The notes under the pieces were generated by a model. It was not told the origin of the DNA. It saw only the letters and a list, made by a program, of their open reading frames with translations, and did not search any database. A program made the position numbers and the translations under genes. A stretch of 64,000 nucleotides of DNA from Pseudomonas sp. KU43P (GTDB lineage: Bacteria > Pseudomonadota > Gammaproteobacteria > Pseudomonadales > Pseudomonadaceae): assembly GCF_033095865.1 (NCBI RefSeq), contig NZ_AP019365.1, positions 1,647,501-1,711,500 of the forward strand, read 5' to 3'. Below are positions 36,089 to 46,171 of the stretch, piece after piece (the stretch's first letter is position 1; the number at the start of each line of letters is the position of its first letter).

Positions 36089-37672
36089 GTGAGCGTACGC
36101 ATCTCTACTTCGCAGTTCTACAACACCAGCAGCAGCAACTATCAGCGCAACTTCGCCAACGCGGTGAAAAGCCAGCAGGATGCCAGCGATGGCATCCGCG
36201 TGCGCTCTGCCAAGGACGATCCGGTTGGCGCGGCGCGCCTGCTGCAGTTGGAGCAGCAGCAGAACATGCTCAAGCAGTATTCGGGCAACATCACCAGCGT
36301 ACGCAATGCCCTGGGCACCACCGAGAGCACCCTCAATGCCATCGGCACGATCCTGCAGCGGGTCAACGAACTGGCGGTGAGCTCGGGCAACGGCACCTTC
36401 ACCGATGCCGATCGCAAGGCCAACGCCGACGAACTGGCCTCGCTGGAAGATCAACTGTTCTCGCTGATGAACAGCAAAGACGAGAACGGCAAGTACATCT
36501 TCTCCGGCTCCAAGGGCGATACTGCGCCTTACGTGCGCAATGCCGACGGCACCTACAGCTATCAGGGTGATCAGGGCAAGCTGAACCTGCAGGTGGGTGA
36601 CATGCTCAGCCTGGCCGCCAACGAGACCGGTTACGACGCCTTCGAGCAGGCGCTCAACACCAGCCGCAGCGAAACCAAGCTGACCGCGCCAGCCACCGAC
36701 GATGGCCGTGTCAGCCTGTCCAACGGCCAGGTTTCCGGCAGCTCGACCTACAACGACCGTTTCCGCAGTGGCGAGCCGTACACGATCGAGTTCATCAGCA
36801 GCACCGAGTACAAGATCACCGACGCCAACAACAACGACGTCACCCTCGAAGCCAGCCAGGGCGGCAAGTTCGACCCCAATGGCGACAACACCACCATCAG
36901 CTTCCGGGGTGTCGACCTGCGCCTGGACATCAGCCTCAAGGACGGCGACAAGGGCAACGAAGACGCCGCCATCGCCGGCCATACCTTCAGCCTGAGTTCC
37001 AAGGCCGACCAGGTCTCCGGCACCCGTAGCCCAGGCAACACCTCGTCGGAGCAGGTGACGGGCGCGACCATTACCGATGAGGCCGCCTACAAGGCAGCGT
37101 TCCCCTCCGGCGGCGCGGTGCTCAAGTTCACCGGCACGAACACCTTCGAGCTGTACGCCTCGCCGATGACCGCAGACAGCCGCCCAGTCGCCTCGGGTGC
37201 CCTGGGAGGCCCGAACGGCACGACTGCCACGGCAGCCGGCGTCAGTTTCGAGTTGTCGGGTGCGCCTAATGCGGGCGATTCGTTCGGGGTGAAGGTCGAC
37301 ACGCACCAGACCCAGAACGTGCTCGACACCATCGGCCAACTGCGCAAGGCGCTGACCAGCCCGGTCGACAACGACCCGGTTGCCCGGCAGAACTTCCTCG
37401 CCTCGCTGGATTCGGCGATCGGCAACATCGCCAGCGCCACCGATCAGGTGTCCTCGTCGATCAGTGCCATCGGTGGGCGTGGCCAGGCGCTGGATGTGCA
37501 GGCGGAAACCAATGAAGCGCTGAGCACCGAAAACACCAAGACCCAGAGCTCGATCCGCGAAAGCGATCCGGCCGAGGTGATGCTGCGTCTGCAGATGCAG
37601 ACCAACATGCTGCAAGCCTCGCTGCAGGCCTATGCCAAGGTCGCCGGGTTGTCGCTGGTCAACTACATCTGA
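36089..37672 (+). CDS. flgL: Flagellar hook-associated protein 3 FlgL
   Basis: Second junction protein, between FlgK and flagellin. The GTG at 36089 follows AAAAGGAGCCG. The 527-residue protein shares flagellin-like ends: N-terminal MSVRISTSQFYNTS... with the coiled-coil GIRVRSAKDDPVGAARLLQLEQQQ, and C-terminal AEVMLRLQMQTNMLQASLQAYAKVAGLSLVNYI. The middle third is long and probably forms extra surface domains; FlgL is often near 300-440 residues, so this one is large. Last structural gene of the flgF unit; a giant glycosyltransferase follows after 73 bases. Confidence 0.96.
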   Translation: MSVRISTSQFYNTSSSNYQRNFANAVKSQQDASDGIRVRSAKDDPVGAARLLQLEQQQNMLKQYSGNITSVRNALGTTESTLNAIGTILQRVNELAVSSGNGTFTDADRKANADELASLEDQLFSLMNSKDENGKYIFSGSKGDTAPYVRNADGTYSYQGDQGKLNLQVGDMLSLAANETGYDAFEQALNTSRSETKLTAPATDDGRVSLSNGQVSGSSTYNDRFRSGEPYTIEFISSTEYKITDANNNDVTLEASQGGKFDPNGDNTTISFRGVDLRLDISLKDGDKGNEDAAIAGHTFSLSSKADQVSGTRSPGNTSSEQVTGATITDEAAYKAAFPSGGAVLKFTGTNTFELYASPMTADSRPVASGALGGPNGTTATAAGVSFELSGAPNAGDSFGVKVDTHQTQNVLDTIGQLRKALTSPVDNDPVARQNFLASLDSAIGNIASATDQVSSSISAIGGRGQALDVQAETNEALSTENTKTQSSIRESDPAEVMLRLQMQTNMLQASLQAYAKVAGLSLVNYI

Positions 37673-37745
37673 TCCTCCTCTCGTGTCACCGGCCGCGCAT
37701 TGCCCCTACGGGGCCGTGCGCGGACCTCCTCCCAGGTCCCTCATC

Positions 37746-40700
37746 GTGAATCATTCGGCTCTCGTCACCCTTGCCATCGCCGCATTCAATCCCGACTTCC
37801 TGCGCAGCGCCTTGCTCAGCGCGGTGAACCAGGATTATCCGAACCTCGAAGTGCTGGTGTGTGACGACAGCCGGGGCGAAGACGTGCAGCGGATCGTCGA
37901 CGAAGTGGCGAGGGAGGCTGGCAAACCGGTGCGCTACCTGCGCAACCCGCAGACACTGGGGTTCGGTGGCAACCTGCTGATGTGCCTCGAACAGGCCCAA
38001 GGTGAACTGATCAAGTTCCTCTGCGATGACGATTTGCTGTTCACCGATTGCGTAAGCCTGCAAGCGGCAGTGATGAACGCACATGCCGATGTCAGCATGA
38101 CCATCTGCCAGCGCATGCTGTGCGCTGCGGACGGTACCTTGCTGCCGTCGCGCAACCTCAACAGTGTGCTGTGTCCGGAAGAGGCCGTGGTCAAGGGCAG
38201 TGACCTGCTCGAAGCGCTGGAAGTGGGCGCCCCCAATCTGTTCGGCGGCCTCAGCCATGCGCTGATGCGGGTTGCCCAGGTGAAGATGTTCCTGCCGGCA
38301 CTGGTCGAGCAGGGGCAGGGCTTCGTTGCACGCCTGGACCTGGCGCTTTACATCTGCCTGATGCGCCGTGGCAACCTGGGGCATCTGGAGCGTTTTCTCA
38401 GCGTTGAGCGGCTGCACCCGGGGCGCCTGAGCCACCAACCGAGCGTGACTCTGGCTTACCCCATCGAAACCGACTGGATCAAGGCGATGCTGGCCGCGCG
38501 CGGCAGCGAGGCGGCACCGGCCAAGGGCTGGGTGCGCTATGTGCCAATGGCGCGCTATGTCGATGATCAGCATACGTGCTGGGAAGAGTATGACCTCAAT
38601 GGGCTCAGCGCCCTGCAGGAGGCGCGCACGCTACAGCAGGTGGGCAGCGACAGCCTGTCGTTCGAAGAGGTCTACGCCGAGTGGCTGGACTACCGCACCC
38701 TGTCCGATGCCCAGCTCAAGCTGCTGCCCAAGCGTTTCGAGCAATGGCCTGCAAAGCCGCGTATCGTGCCGGTGATCTGGGCTGAGGCGGGCGATGAGCA
38801 GGCGCTGCGGGCAACGCTCGACAGCCTGGCGGGGCAATCTTATGCGCCCGCTGCTTGCTGGGTGCTCGCCGCAGAGCAGGTCAAGGCGCCGCAGGTGCCC
38901 GGTATCGAATGCCTGCCCCGGCAGGGCAACGGCCTTGCCCAGTTGCAGGCGCGCCTGATGCAGGCGGACAGCGCCGACTGGGTCTTCCTGCTGCAGGCCG
39001 GCGACCGCCTGGTGCCCCAGGCGCTGGCGATCATGGCCGAGCGCATGGCGTTGCGTGATCGTGTGTGCCTGTATGTCGATGAAGGGGGCCACGACACCCT
39101 CAACCCAGGCATGCCGATCTTCAAGCCGGACTTCAACCTCGACCTGATGCGCAGCTTGCCCTACGTCGGGCGCTTGCTGGCGTTCGAGTGCAAGGCACTG
39201 CTTGCCGCAGGCGGGTTCGATGAGCAATTCGACATCCTGGCGCCCCACGACCTGTTCTGGCGCCTGGTGGAGAACCGCGGCCTGCAGGTGGTCGAGCACA
39301 TCGACGAACTGCTGGTGCACAGCCAGTGGGATTACGGCCAATGGTTGAGTGACCCGCGCTGCGTGGCGCAAGCGCCTCGCGTGGTGCAGGCGCACCTGCA
39401 GCGCCTGGGCGTCGAGGCCGAGGTCGAGGGTGCCGCAGACCAGGCGGTATGCCAGGTCACGTATCACCATGAGGGCCAGGCGGGGGTGTCGATCCTGGTG
39501 AGTGTCGGCGATGACCTGGCCAAGGCCCGGCGCTGTGTCGAGTCGTTGTTCGAGCACACGGCCTATGGCAACTTCGAAGTGTTGCTGGTTGCCGCTGCCG
39601 ACGCGCCGCTCGACCTGCGGCAGTGGCTGGAGGCCATGAACAGCCTGGGCAGTGACCAGCTGAGGGTGATCGAAGTGGCCGCCGGCACGCGCGTAGCGCG
39701 GCTCAATGAGGCGAGTGCGGTAGCACGGGGTGATTTTCTGCTGATGCTCGACAGCGCCTGCGTGGCCTTCGATGCGCGTTGGCTGGGTGAGTTGATGGCC
39801 CAGGCGCAGCGGCCTGAAGTCGGTGTGGTCGGGCCCAAGTTGTGCGACGCTGCCGGCCAAGTGGTGGGCGCCGGGCTGGTACTCGGCTTGCACGGCGAGG
39901 TGGGCACTCCGTTCGTGGGGTTGCCGGCGCACGAGAGCGGCTACATGCACAGGCTGCGTTCCACGCAGAACTGCAGTGCCCTGGCTCTTGATTGCCTGCT
40001 GGTACGCCGTGAGCTGTTCGAGACCTTGGGTGGTTTCGACCTGGAGGGCTTGCAAGGCTCGTTGCAGGATGCCGATTTTTGCCTGAGGGCGGGCGAGCAG
40101 GGGTATCTGCTGGTGTGGACGCCTGCGGCGCTGCTGGCCCGCCTGGGGGCGGCGAGCCACAGCGCCGTGGACAGCCAGCAACTTACTGGCGACAAGGGCC
40201 TTTTCTACCAGCGCTGGCTGGCCAAGGTCGCTCGCGATCCGGCGTACAACCGTAACCTCAGCCTCAAGATGGCCAGCTTCACCCTCGAGCCCGGGCTGCG
40301 CCAAGGCTGGGATCCTTTCCTCAAGCGGGTGCTGCCTGCTGTGTTGGCGTTGCCCGTCAACTCGTCTGCCGTTGGGCACTATCGCATGACCCAGCCGTTC
40401 CATGAGCTGGAAAGTGCCGGCTGGGTCCAGGGCCGGGTGGGTTATCGCTTCCCGGACTTGATCGAGCTGGAGCGTGAAAAGCCCGATGTGGTGGTCTTCC
40501 AGTACCGCAGCAAGATGGCTTCGGTCGAGGAGATGGGGCGCCTGGTGCGCTCGTCCAGCGCCCGGCATCTCTACGAGATCGATGACTACATCATCGATGT
40601 GCCCAAGCGCAACGACCACTCGCGCAACATGCCCGCCGACATTCGCGAGGCGGTGCGCCAGGGTATCGCCATGTGCGACCGGGTGATCGCCTCCACCGAG

Positions 40701-41318
40701 CCGTTGGCCGATGCCTTGTCGAGCATGCACCGCGATATCCAGGTGGTGCCCAACATGCTCGCAGCGCAGCTGTGGTGCGGCCTGGCCAGTGAGCGCCAAA
40801 CCAGCGCCCGTCCGCGTGTGGGCTGGGCGGGTGGCACCAGCCACCGAGGTGACCTGGAGCTGCTGCTGGAGGTGATCAAGACCTTGGCCGACGAGGTCGA
40901 CTGGGTGTTCTTCGGCATGTGCCCAGATGCGCTGCGCCCTTACGTGAAAGAGTTCCATCCGGGCATACCGATGGCGCTCTACCCGAAGAAGCTGGCCAGC
41001 CTCAACCTGGACCTGGCGTTGGCCCCGCTGGAGCAGAACCTGTTCAATGACTGCAAGAGCAACCTTCGCCTGCTCGAATACGGCGCTTGTGGCTTCCCGG
41101 TCATCTGTTCGGATACCAAGGCCTACGCCGGTTACCTGCCGTGCACGCGGGTGGCCGGCAATCAGCCGCACGAGTGGCTGGAGGCGATACGCATGCACCT
41201 GGCCGACCCGGATGCCAGCTACCGCCAGGGCGACGCCCTGCGCGAAGTGGTGCTGCGCGACTACGTGCTGACCGAGCGCCATCTGCAGCATTGGGCCAAC
41301 GCCTGGTTGGCCGACTGA
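37746..41318 (+). CDS. Giant modular glycosyltransferase (GT2 repeats plus GT4-like C-terminus)
   Basis: About 1190 residues. A first GT-A (family 2) domain sits at the N-terminus (SALVTLAIAAFNPDFLRSALLSAVNQDYPN; acidic FLCDDDLLF at about 95). A second, weaker GT2-like unit begins near 335 (PRIVPVIWAEAGDEQALRATLDSL), and a third near 575 (AGVSILVSVGDDLAKARRCVESL... EVGVVGPKLCDAAG). The C-terminal 340 residues look like a GT-B/GT4 transferase (RVGWAGGTSHRGDLELLLE; NDCKSNLRLLEYGACGFPVICSD). The GTG at 37746 is used; the frame runs back into flgL but that part is not conserved. Position after flgL and resemblance to the genes at 41383 and 56731 point to flagellin glycan assembly. The sugar specificity is unknown. 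Confidence 0.85.
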   Translation: MNHSALVTLAIAAFNPDFLRSALLSAVNQDYPNLEVLVCDDSRGEDVQRIVDEVAREAGKPVRYLRNPQTLGFGGNLLMCLEQAQGELIKFLCDDDLLFTDCVSLQAAVMNAHADVSMTICQRMLCAADGTLLPSRNLNSVLCPEEAVVKGSDLLEALEVGAPNLFGGLSHALMRVAQVKMFLPALVEQGQGFVARLDLALYICLMRRGNLGHLERFLSVERLHPGRLSHQPSVTLAYPIETDWIKAMLAARGSEAAPAKGWVRYVPMARYVDDQHTCWEEYDLNGLSALQEARTLQQVGSDSLSFEEVYAEWLDYRTLSDAQLKLLPKRFEQWPAKPRIVPVIWAEAGDEQALRATLDSLAGQSYAPAACWVLAAEQVKAPQVPGIECLPRQGNGLAQLQARLMQADSADWVFLLQAGDRLVPQALAIMAERMALRDRVCLYVDEGGHDTLNPGMPIFKPDFNLDLMRSLPYVGRLLAFECKALLAAGGFDEQFDILAPHDLFWRLVENRGLQVVEHIDELLVHSQWDYGQWLSDPRCVAQAPRVVQAHLQRLGVEAEVEGAADQAVCQVTYHHEGQAGVSILVSVGDDLAKARRCVESLFEHTAYGNFEVLLVAAADAPLDLRQWLEAMNSLGSDQLRVIEVAAGTRVARLNEASAVARGDFLLMLDSACVAFDARWLGELMAQAQRPEVGVVGPKLCDAAGQVVGAGLVLGLHGEVGTPFVGLPAHESGYMHRLRSTQNCSALALDCLLVRRELFETLGGFDLEGLQGSLQDADFCLRAGEQGYLLVWTPAALLARLGAASHSAVDSQQLTGDKGLFYQRWLAKVARDPAYNRNLSLKMASFTLEPGLRQGWDPFLKRVLPAVLALPVNSSAVGHYRMTQPFHELESAGWVQGRVGYRFPDLIELEREKPDVVVFQYRSKMASVEEMGRLVRSSSARHLYEIDDYIIDVPKRNDHSRNMPADIREAVRQGIAMCDRVIASTEPLADALSSMHRDIQVVPNMLAAQLWCGLASERQTSARPRVGWAGGTSHRGDLELLLEVIKTLADEVDWVFFGMCPDALRPYVKEFHPGIPMALYPKKLASLNLDLALAPLEQNLFNDCKSNLRLLEYGACGFPVICSDTKAYAGYLPCTRVAGNQPHEWLEAIRMHLADPDASYRQGDALREVVLRDYVLTERHLQHWANAWLAD

Positions 41319-41382
41319 AGCACCGCGCCGGCGCCCAGGGCGCCGCCTGCGGTATCACTGGAATTTGAGCATCGGGTACATC

Positions 41383-44118
41383 ATGACTGGACCAACAACC
41401 GTGAACACCTTGTCACCCCGCCATACCCATGTCTTGCTGCTGGGCAGCGCCGATCAGGGTTACCGCACGCGCGCCATGGCCTACCTGCAGGCGGGCGGAT
41501 GCCAGGCCAGCGTTGTCGACGGTGAGACCGGCGAGCAGTTGCGCGCCGCGTTGAAACAGGCGCTGGACCAGGTCGATACGCCGTTCGTGGTGCTGGCCAA
41601 GGACAGTGACTTCCTGCTGGTCGATGCCCTGCAACAGGCCCTGGACTGTCTGCAGGCTCACCCCCATGTGCAGGGTGCGCAGGGCTATGCCTTGGGCATG
41701 CAGCCGGGTAACAGCACGGTCAGCTATTACCGACTGGGTCGCACGGCCCACCAGGCGGTGGCAGGTGGCCTGCGCGAGCGCGTGCAGCAGTATGGCCTGA
41801 GTGGCCTGCAGCCGTGGCGCGCGGTGCTGCGCGTGGATGCGCTGCGCAGCGCCCTGCACGAGGCGGCGCTGCAGGTGGCGGATGAAGACTGGCTGCTCGG
41901 CCTGTCCTTTGCGTTGCTGCGCCAAGGGGACATCAAGGTGCTCGAGCAGACCCAGGTGGTCAGCGAGTGCGTGGACCTGGCTGTCGATGCCGACGCCATG
42001 CTGCCGGCCATCCGCACCCTGCGCCAATGGGACGAGCAGAAAGGCGGCGACTTCGCGGACGAGGAAGGCTTCGCCATTCTGCGCCAGTTCGCGCTCAGCC
42101 TGGGTGCGCCCGACCCTGCGCCGTTGCTGTTCGTATCGCCATGGACCAGCGTGGTCAATGAGCCGGAGCGCAGCTTCGAAGCCCGTCAGTACGTCGAGCT
42201 GCCTTACTACAACGCCGGGTTGTTCCGGCAGTTGTCGGCGCTGGAGTTCCTGCAGCACGCCTGGCCGGTGGGCCAGGCCCATGTACGGGCGCTGGAGGGC
42301 GCCTGGGTGCGTCAGCGCGATCTGCTGCAGCAGCATGCCAACGACAACGTGAAGACACTGCGCAGCCGGTACTGGCAGGCACTGTCGGTCAACCTCTTCG
42401 CGCCACAGATCTGCAGCCTGCTGCTGGACACCTTGGCAGACGATGAAGACGATGCCCGCAACGAACTGCAGGCCTGGATCGAGCGCCTGCAGTTGGTTGG
42501 TGCTGCGCAGGTGTCCGAGCGCCTGGCGCACACTCCATCGGGGCAGGTGCTCCAGGCCCTTGCCCAGGCGACCTTGGACGCTGTCGGCCAGCAGCGAGTA
42601 CGCAAGCACCTGAAGGCTGGCCAGCGCACCGCAATGGCCTTGCTGGTGCTGGACCTGGCAGACGATGACGAAGCCTTGCAACGTACCTTCGACAGTGTGG
42701 TCGCCAGTGGCTTGCGCGATCTGCGCATCGTGGTGCTCAAGGCCGGCAAGCTACCTGCGATCACTACCGTGCGCGATACCTTGCACTTCATCAAGGTGTT
42801 GCCTGATACCGTTGTTTCGCACCTCAACCAGGTGGTACGCCAGCTCCCGAGCGATTGGCTGATGCTGCTGCAAGCTGGTGACGAGCTGGCCGGCAGCGGC
42901 TTGTTGCGCCTGCAGGTAGAGCTGGCGCAGGCAGGCCAGTGCCATGCCGTGTGTGGCAATGAAGTGCAGCGCGACAGTGAAGGCCGCCTGATTGCCATCC
43001 AGCGGCCAGGGGCTGACGTCGACCTGCTGCGCAGCCGGCCAGATCTCATGGCGCAGCACTGGCTGTTGCGCAAGGACGTGGTTCTGGAAGTCGGCGGGTA
43101 CAGCGACGCCTGTCGCCAGGCGCTGGAGTTCGACCTGCTGCTGCGGGTGATCGAGGCCCATGGCCTGGGCGGCCTGGCACATGTCGACGAATACCTGGTG
43201 GTCGGCCAGGTCGACCGTGAGGCCATGCTGCCGGGTGTGCTGTCCACGCTTGACCGACACCTGGGTGTGCTGGGCTACCGTGCCCAGGTCGTGCAGGGGC
43301 ATGAGGGGCGCCTGGACATCGAGTTTCGCCATGCCGCCACCCCGATGGTCAGTATTTTGCTGTCGGCCAGTGGCGACATGCAGCAGCTCGCGGCAAGCCT
43401 TGCCAGCATCCAGCAGCGTACCCGATACCCGCGTTATGAAGTGCTGGTGGTCACCGAGGGTGAGCAGCCGCAGGAAGCCAGCCTGGGCGGGCGAGTCAGA
43501 ATGTTGTCCTGCCCGTCGCAGGCGCTGGCGCAGCGCTTCAATCTGGCGGCAGAGCACGCACGTGGTGAGTACCTGGTGTTGATGAGCGACCGCAGCCAGG
43601 TTGCCAACCCAGGCTGGATTGAAGCTTTGCTCAACCAGGCCCAGCGCCCTGAGGTGGGCGTGGTGGGCTGCCAGATGTACGACGCGGACGGCAGCGTCAG
43701 CCATGCAGGCTATGAGTTGCTGGAGGGGCAGCAGGTGCATGCCAGCTGGTTGGGCGTCGCCGGCCGCGCCGGTGCTGATGCGTTGGGGTTGGGGGTGGTG
43801 CGCGCCAGCCATGCGGTTTCGGCCGATGGCCTGATGGTGCGCAAGGAGGTGTTCGAGGCACTGGGGGGCTTGCCGCAGGGCGATGCGCCAGACATCGCGC
43901 TGTGCCTGCAGGTGTCGCAAGCAGGCCTGCTGGTGCTGGTGGCGCCCCAGGCGCAATTGTTCAATGCCGGCGTGCCGTCGCTGCCGTCCGCGGTGCGCGA
44001 GGCACTGGCTGCGCAAGCGCCTTGGGCCTTCGCCCGTGCGCTGGCGGTGGATGGCGCGTTCGGCATCGGCGAGCAGCCAGGTGAGGCCGGGCCACGCTGG
44101 TTGCGTGAGCTGGGCTAG
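41383..44118 (+). CDS. Large glycosyltransferase-like protein with GT2 domains
   Basis: About 911 residues, related to the two other giant transferases here but without their GT4-like C-terminus. The N-terminal half (1-400) is a divergent or degenerate GT2-like unit followed by a helical region. GT2-type units follow near 405 (TAMALLVLDLADDDEALQRTFDSVV; WLMLLQAGDEL) and near 645 (PMVSILLSASGDMQQLAASLASIQQRTRYPRYEVLVV; LVLMSDRSQVANPGWIEALL; EVGVVGCQMYDADGSVSHAGYELL). The start is uncertain: ATG 41383 is used, GTG 41401 and TTG 41365 are possible, and no ribosome site stands out. Probably acts with the preceding gene; it ends before a strong terminator. Confidence 0.78.
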   Translation: MTGPTTVNTLSPRHTHVLLLGSADQGYRTRAMAYLQAGGCQASVVDGETGEQLRAALKQALDQVDTPFVVLAKDSDFLLVDALQQALDCLQAHPHVQGAQGYALGMQPGNSTVSYYRLGRTAHQAVAGGLRERVQQYGLSGLQPWRAVLRVDALRSALHEAALQVADEDWLLGLSFALLRQGDIKVLEQTQVVSECVDLAVDADAMLPAIRTLRQWDEQKGGDFADEEGFAILRQFALSLGAPDPAPLLFVSPWTSVVNEPERSFEARQYVELPYYNAGLFRQLSALEFLQHAWPVGQAHVRALEGAWVRQRDLLQQHANDNVKTLRSRYWQALSVNLFAPQICSLLLDTLADDEDDARNELQAWIERLQLVGAAQVSERLAHTPSGQVLQALAQATLDAVGQQRVRKHLKAGQRTAMALLVLDLADDDEALQRTFDSVVASGLRDLRIVVLKAGKLPAITTVRDTLHFIKVLPDTVVSHLNQVVRQLPSDWLMLLQAGDELAGSGLLRLQVELAQAGQCHAVCGNEVQRDSEGRLIAIQRPGADVDLLRSRPDLMAQHWLLRKDVVLEVGGYSDACRQALEFDLLLRVIEAHGLGGLAHVDEYLVVGQVDREAMLPGVLSTLDRHLGVLGYRAQVVQGHEGRLDIEFRHAATPMVSILLSASGDMQQLAASLASIQQRTRYPRYEVLVVTEGEQPQEASLGGRVRMLSCPSQALAQRFNLAAEHARGEYLVLMSDRSQVANPGWIEALLNQAQRPEVGVVGCQMYDADGSVSHAGYELLEGQQVHASWLGVAGRAGADALGLGVVRASHAVSADGLMVRKEVFEALGGLPQGDAPDIALCLQVSQAGLLVLVAPQAQLFNAGVPSLPSAVREALAAQAPWAFARALAVDGAFGIGEQPGEAGPRWLRELG

Positions 44119-44134
44119 CCCCCAGCGCAAGATG

Positions 44135-44161
44135 AAGCCGGGCTCAGCCCGGCTTTTTTTT
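44135..44161 (+). terminator. Terminator after the second glycosyltransferase
   Basis: AAGCCGGGC-TCA-GCCCGGCTT followed by TTTTTT closes the flgF-to-glycosyltransferase transcript. Confidence 0.93.
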
Positions 44162-44251
44162 GTCTGTCGAATGGGGCGAAGCCCCGAAATCTCCTGCCTT
44201 TGGGCGCTTTTTCGCGCCATTCGCCCGGCGCTGCGCCATCGATGGGCAAGT

Positions 44252-44267
44252 TGGCAATCTTTTTGCT
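44252..44267 (+). promoter_or_regulatory. Sigma-54 promoter of the sugar biosynthesis operon
   Basis: TGGCAATCTTTTTGCT has GG (44253-44254), ten bases and GC (44265-44266) and the canonical TTGCT; it lies 79 bases before rfbF and downstream of a terminator. It is as good a match as the flgB and flgF promoters, so the glycan genes probably share RpoN control with the flagellum. Confidence 0.85.
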
Positions 44268-44345
44268 TCGCCTGCCCAAGTTGCTGAATTGGTCAGTATT
44301 TTGTCAGCCCGGTCCGGGGCAACGGCCTCTCAAGGTAAGTCGACA

Positions 44346-45116
44346 ATGAAAACAGTCATCCTGGCCGGCGGCCTGGGTACACGCATCAGCGAAGAGTCGC
44401 ATCTTCGTCCCAAGCCGATGATCGAGATCGGTGGCAAGCCGATCATCTGGCACATCATGAAAATCTACTCCCACTACGGGATCAACGATTTCGTGATCTG
44501 CCTGGGTTACAAGGGCTATGTGATCAAGGAGTACTTTGCCAACTACTTCCTGCACATGTCCGACGTGACCTTCGACATGTCGGAAAACCGCATGCACATC
44601 CACAACCGCAATGCCGAGCCGTGGCGCGTGACCCTGGTCGACACCGGTGACAACACAGCCACCGGCGGGCGCCTGAAGCGTGTGCGCGACTATGTCGGTG
44701 ACGATACCTTCTGCCTGACCTACGGCGACGGTGTGGCCGATGTCGATATCCCGGCACTGATCGATTTCCACAAGGGGCACGGCAAGCTGTCCACCGTCAC
44801 TGCCGTGCAGCCGCCAGGACGCTACGGTGCGCTGGATGTGCGTGGCGAGCAGGTGCACGGCTTCCAGGAAAAACCCCTGGGTGACGGCGGCTGGATCAAC
44901 GGCGGTTTCTTCGTCCTCGAACCGGGCATCTTCGACTACATCGAAGGCGACGACACCACCTGGGAATACGAACCGATGCGCGCTCTGGCCAGCAGCGGCC
45001 AGTTGATGACCCATACCCACCGCGGCTTCTGGCAGGCGATGGACACCCTGCGCGATCGCACCTACCTGGAAGAGCGCTGGAAGTCGGGAGAGGCGCAATG
45101 GCGGGTATGGTCGTAA
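44346..45116 (+). CDS. rfbF: Glucose-1-phosphate cytidylyltransferase
   Basis: Makes CDP-glucose from CTP and glucose 1-phosphate, the entry to 3,6-dideoxyhexoses. The 256-residue protein has the nucleotidyltransferase signature GGLGTR at 8-13, RPKPMIEIGGKPI at about 21-33, the family's TYGDGVADVD metal-ligand segment, and FQEKP. The ATG at 44346 gives the full conserved start MKTVILAGG; upstream in-frame codons are not conserved. First gene of a tightly packed operon under a sigma-54 promoter. Confidence 0.95.
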   Translation: MKTVILAGGLGTRISEESHLRPKPMIEIGGKPIIWHIMKIYSHYGINDFVICLGYKGYVIKEYFANYFLHMSDVTFDMSENRMHIHNRNAEPWRVTLVDTGDNTATGGRLKRVRDYVGDDTFCLTYGDGVADVDIPALIDFHKGHGKLSTVTAVQPPGRYGALDVRGEQVHGFQEKPLGDGGWINGGFFVLEPGIFDYIEGDDTTWEYEPMRALASSGQLMTHTHRGFWQAMDTLRDRTYLEERWKSGEAQWRVWS

Positions 45117-46171
45117 GCCGCAGCTTCTGGGCCGGGCGCAGGGTCTTCCTGACTGGCCACAGCGGTTTCAAAGGCAGTTGGCTGGCGTTGTGGCTCAGCG
45201 AGCTGGGTGCCGAGGTGTACGGCTATTCGCTGGCACCGTGCACGTCTCCTGCCTTGCACGACAGCGCACGCCTGGCCGAGCGAGTGGCCGGCGAATTCGC
45301 CGACATACGTGATGCCGAGCAGTTGACGCGCAGCCTGGTGGCGTTCGAGCCGGAGATCGTCCTGCACCTGGCGGCGCAGCCACTGGTGCGCGAGTCGTAC
45401 CGCACGCCAGCGCAGACCTATGCCACCAACGTCACGGGCACGCTCAACCTGCTCGAAGCGGTGCGCCGCTGTGACACGGTGCGTGCGGTTCTGGTGGTGA
45501 CCAGCGACAAGTGCTACGAGAACCGCGAGTGGCTGTGGCCCTATCGCGAGCAGGATGCCCTGGGCGGTCACGACCCCTACAGCAGCAGCAAGGCCTGCGT
45601 CGAACTGCTCTGCGCCTCGTGGCGCGAGTCGTTCCTGCGCGAGCGCGGCGTGGCCTTGGCCACTGCACGGGCCGGCAACGTGATTGGCGGTGGCGACTGG
45701 TCGGCCGACCGCCTGCTGCCCGACATCCTGCGGGCCTGGGACGCAGGGCAGGCGCTGACCTTGCGCTACCCCGGTGCGGTGCGCCCCTGGCAGCACGTGC
45801 TCGACCCCTTGCAGGGCTACCTGTTGCTGGCCCAGGCGCTGGTCGAACAGGGCCAGGCACTGGCTCAGGCATGGAACTTCGGGCCTGACAGCGAAGGCAC
45901 GGCAACCGTGGGTGAAGTGGTCGAGGCCATGGCCGCGCTGTGGCCTGGCGAGGCGCGCTGGGCCGTCGAGGCCGGTGTCCAGCCTCACGAGGCCGGGTTG
46001 CTCACCCTCGATTCATCCCGCGCGCGCCAGCAATTGGGCTGGCGCCCGCAATGGGATCTGCAGCAGGCCCTGCGGCAGACCCTGGAGTGGCATCGCGCCT
46101 GGCGCGACGGTCAAGACATGCAGCAATACAGCCGCGCGCAGATCGCGGCCCATGAAGGCGGAAAACAATGA
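45098..46171 (+). CDS. rfbG: CDP-glucose 4,6-dehydratase
   Basis: NAD-dependent short-chain dehydrogenase/reductase enzyme converting CDP-glucose to CDP-4-keto-6-deoxyglucose. The 357 residues have the nucleotide motif GHSGFKG (20-26) and catalytic serine-threonine/tyrosine-lysine features ([15 protein letters not shown]). [20 protein letters not shown] and [10 protein letters not shown] are typical of RfbG. The ATG at 45098, with GGGAGAGGCGCA before it, overlaps rfbF by 19 bases. The 3' end overlaps rfbH by four bases (ATGA). Confidence 0.95.
   Translation: MAGMVVSRSFWAGRRVFLTGHSGFKGSWLALWLSELGAEVYGYSLAPCTSPALHDSARLAERVAGEFADIRDAEQLTRSLVAFEPEIVLHLAAQPLVRESYRTPAQTYATNVTGTLNLLEAVRRCDTVRAVLVVTSDKCYENREWLWPYREQDALGGHDPYSSSKACVELLCASWRESFLRERGVALATARAGNVIGGGDWSADRLLPDILRAWDAGQALTLRYPGAVRPWQHVLDPLQGYLLLAQALVEQGQALAQAWNFGPDSEGTATVGEVVEAMAALWPGEARWAVEAGVQPHEAGLLTLDSSRARQQLGWRPQWDLQQALRQTLEWHRAWRDGQDMQQYSRAQIAAHEGGKQ

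Noticed and set aside
33000-37615. A 1538-codon minus-strand open frame across flgJ, flgK and flgL
   Set aside because: Antisense shadow produced by high-GC codon bias; the plus-strand genes are unmistakable flagellar proteins.
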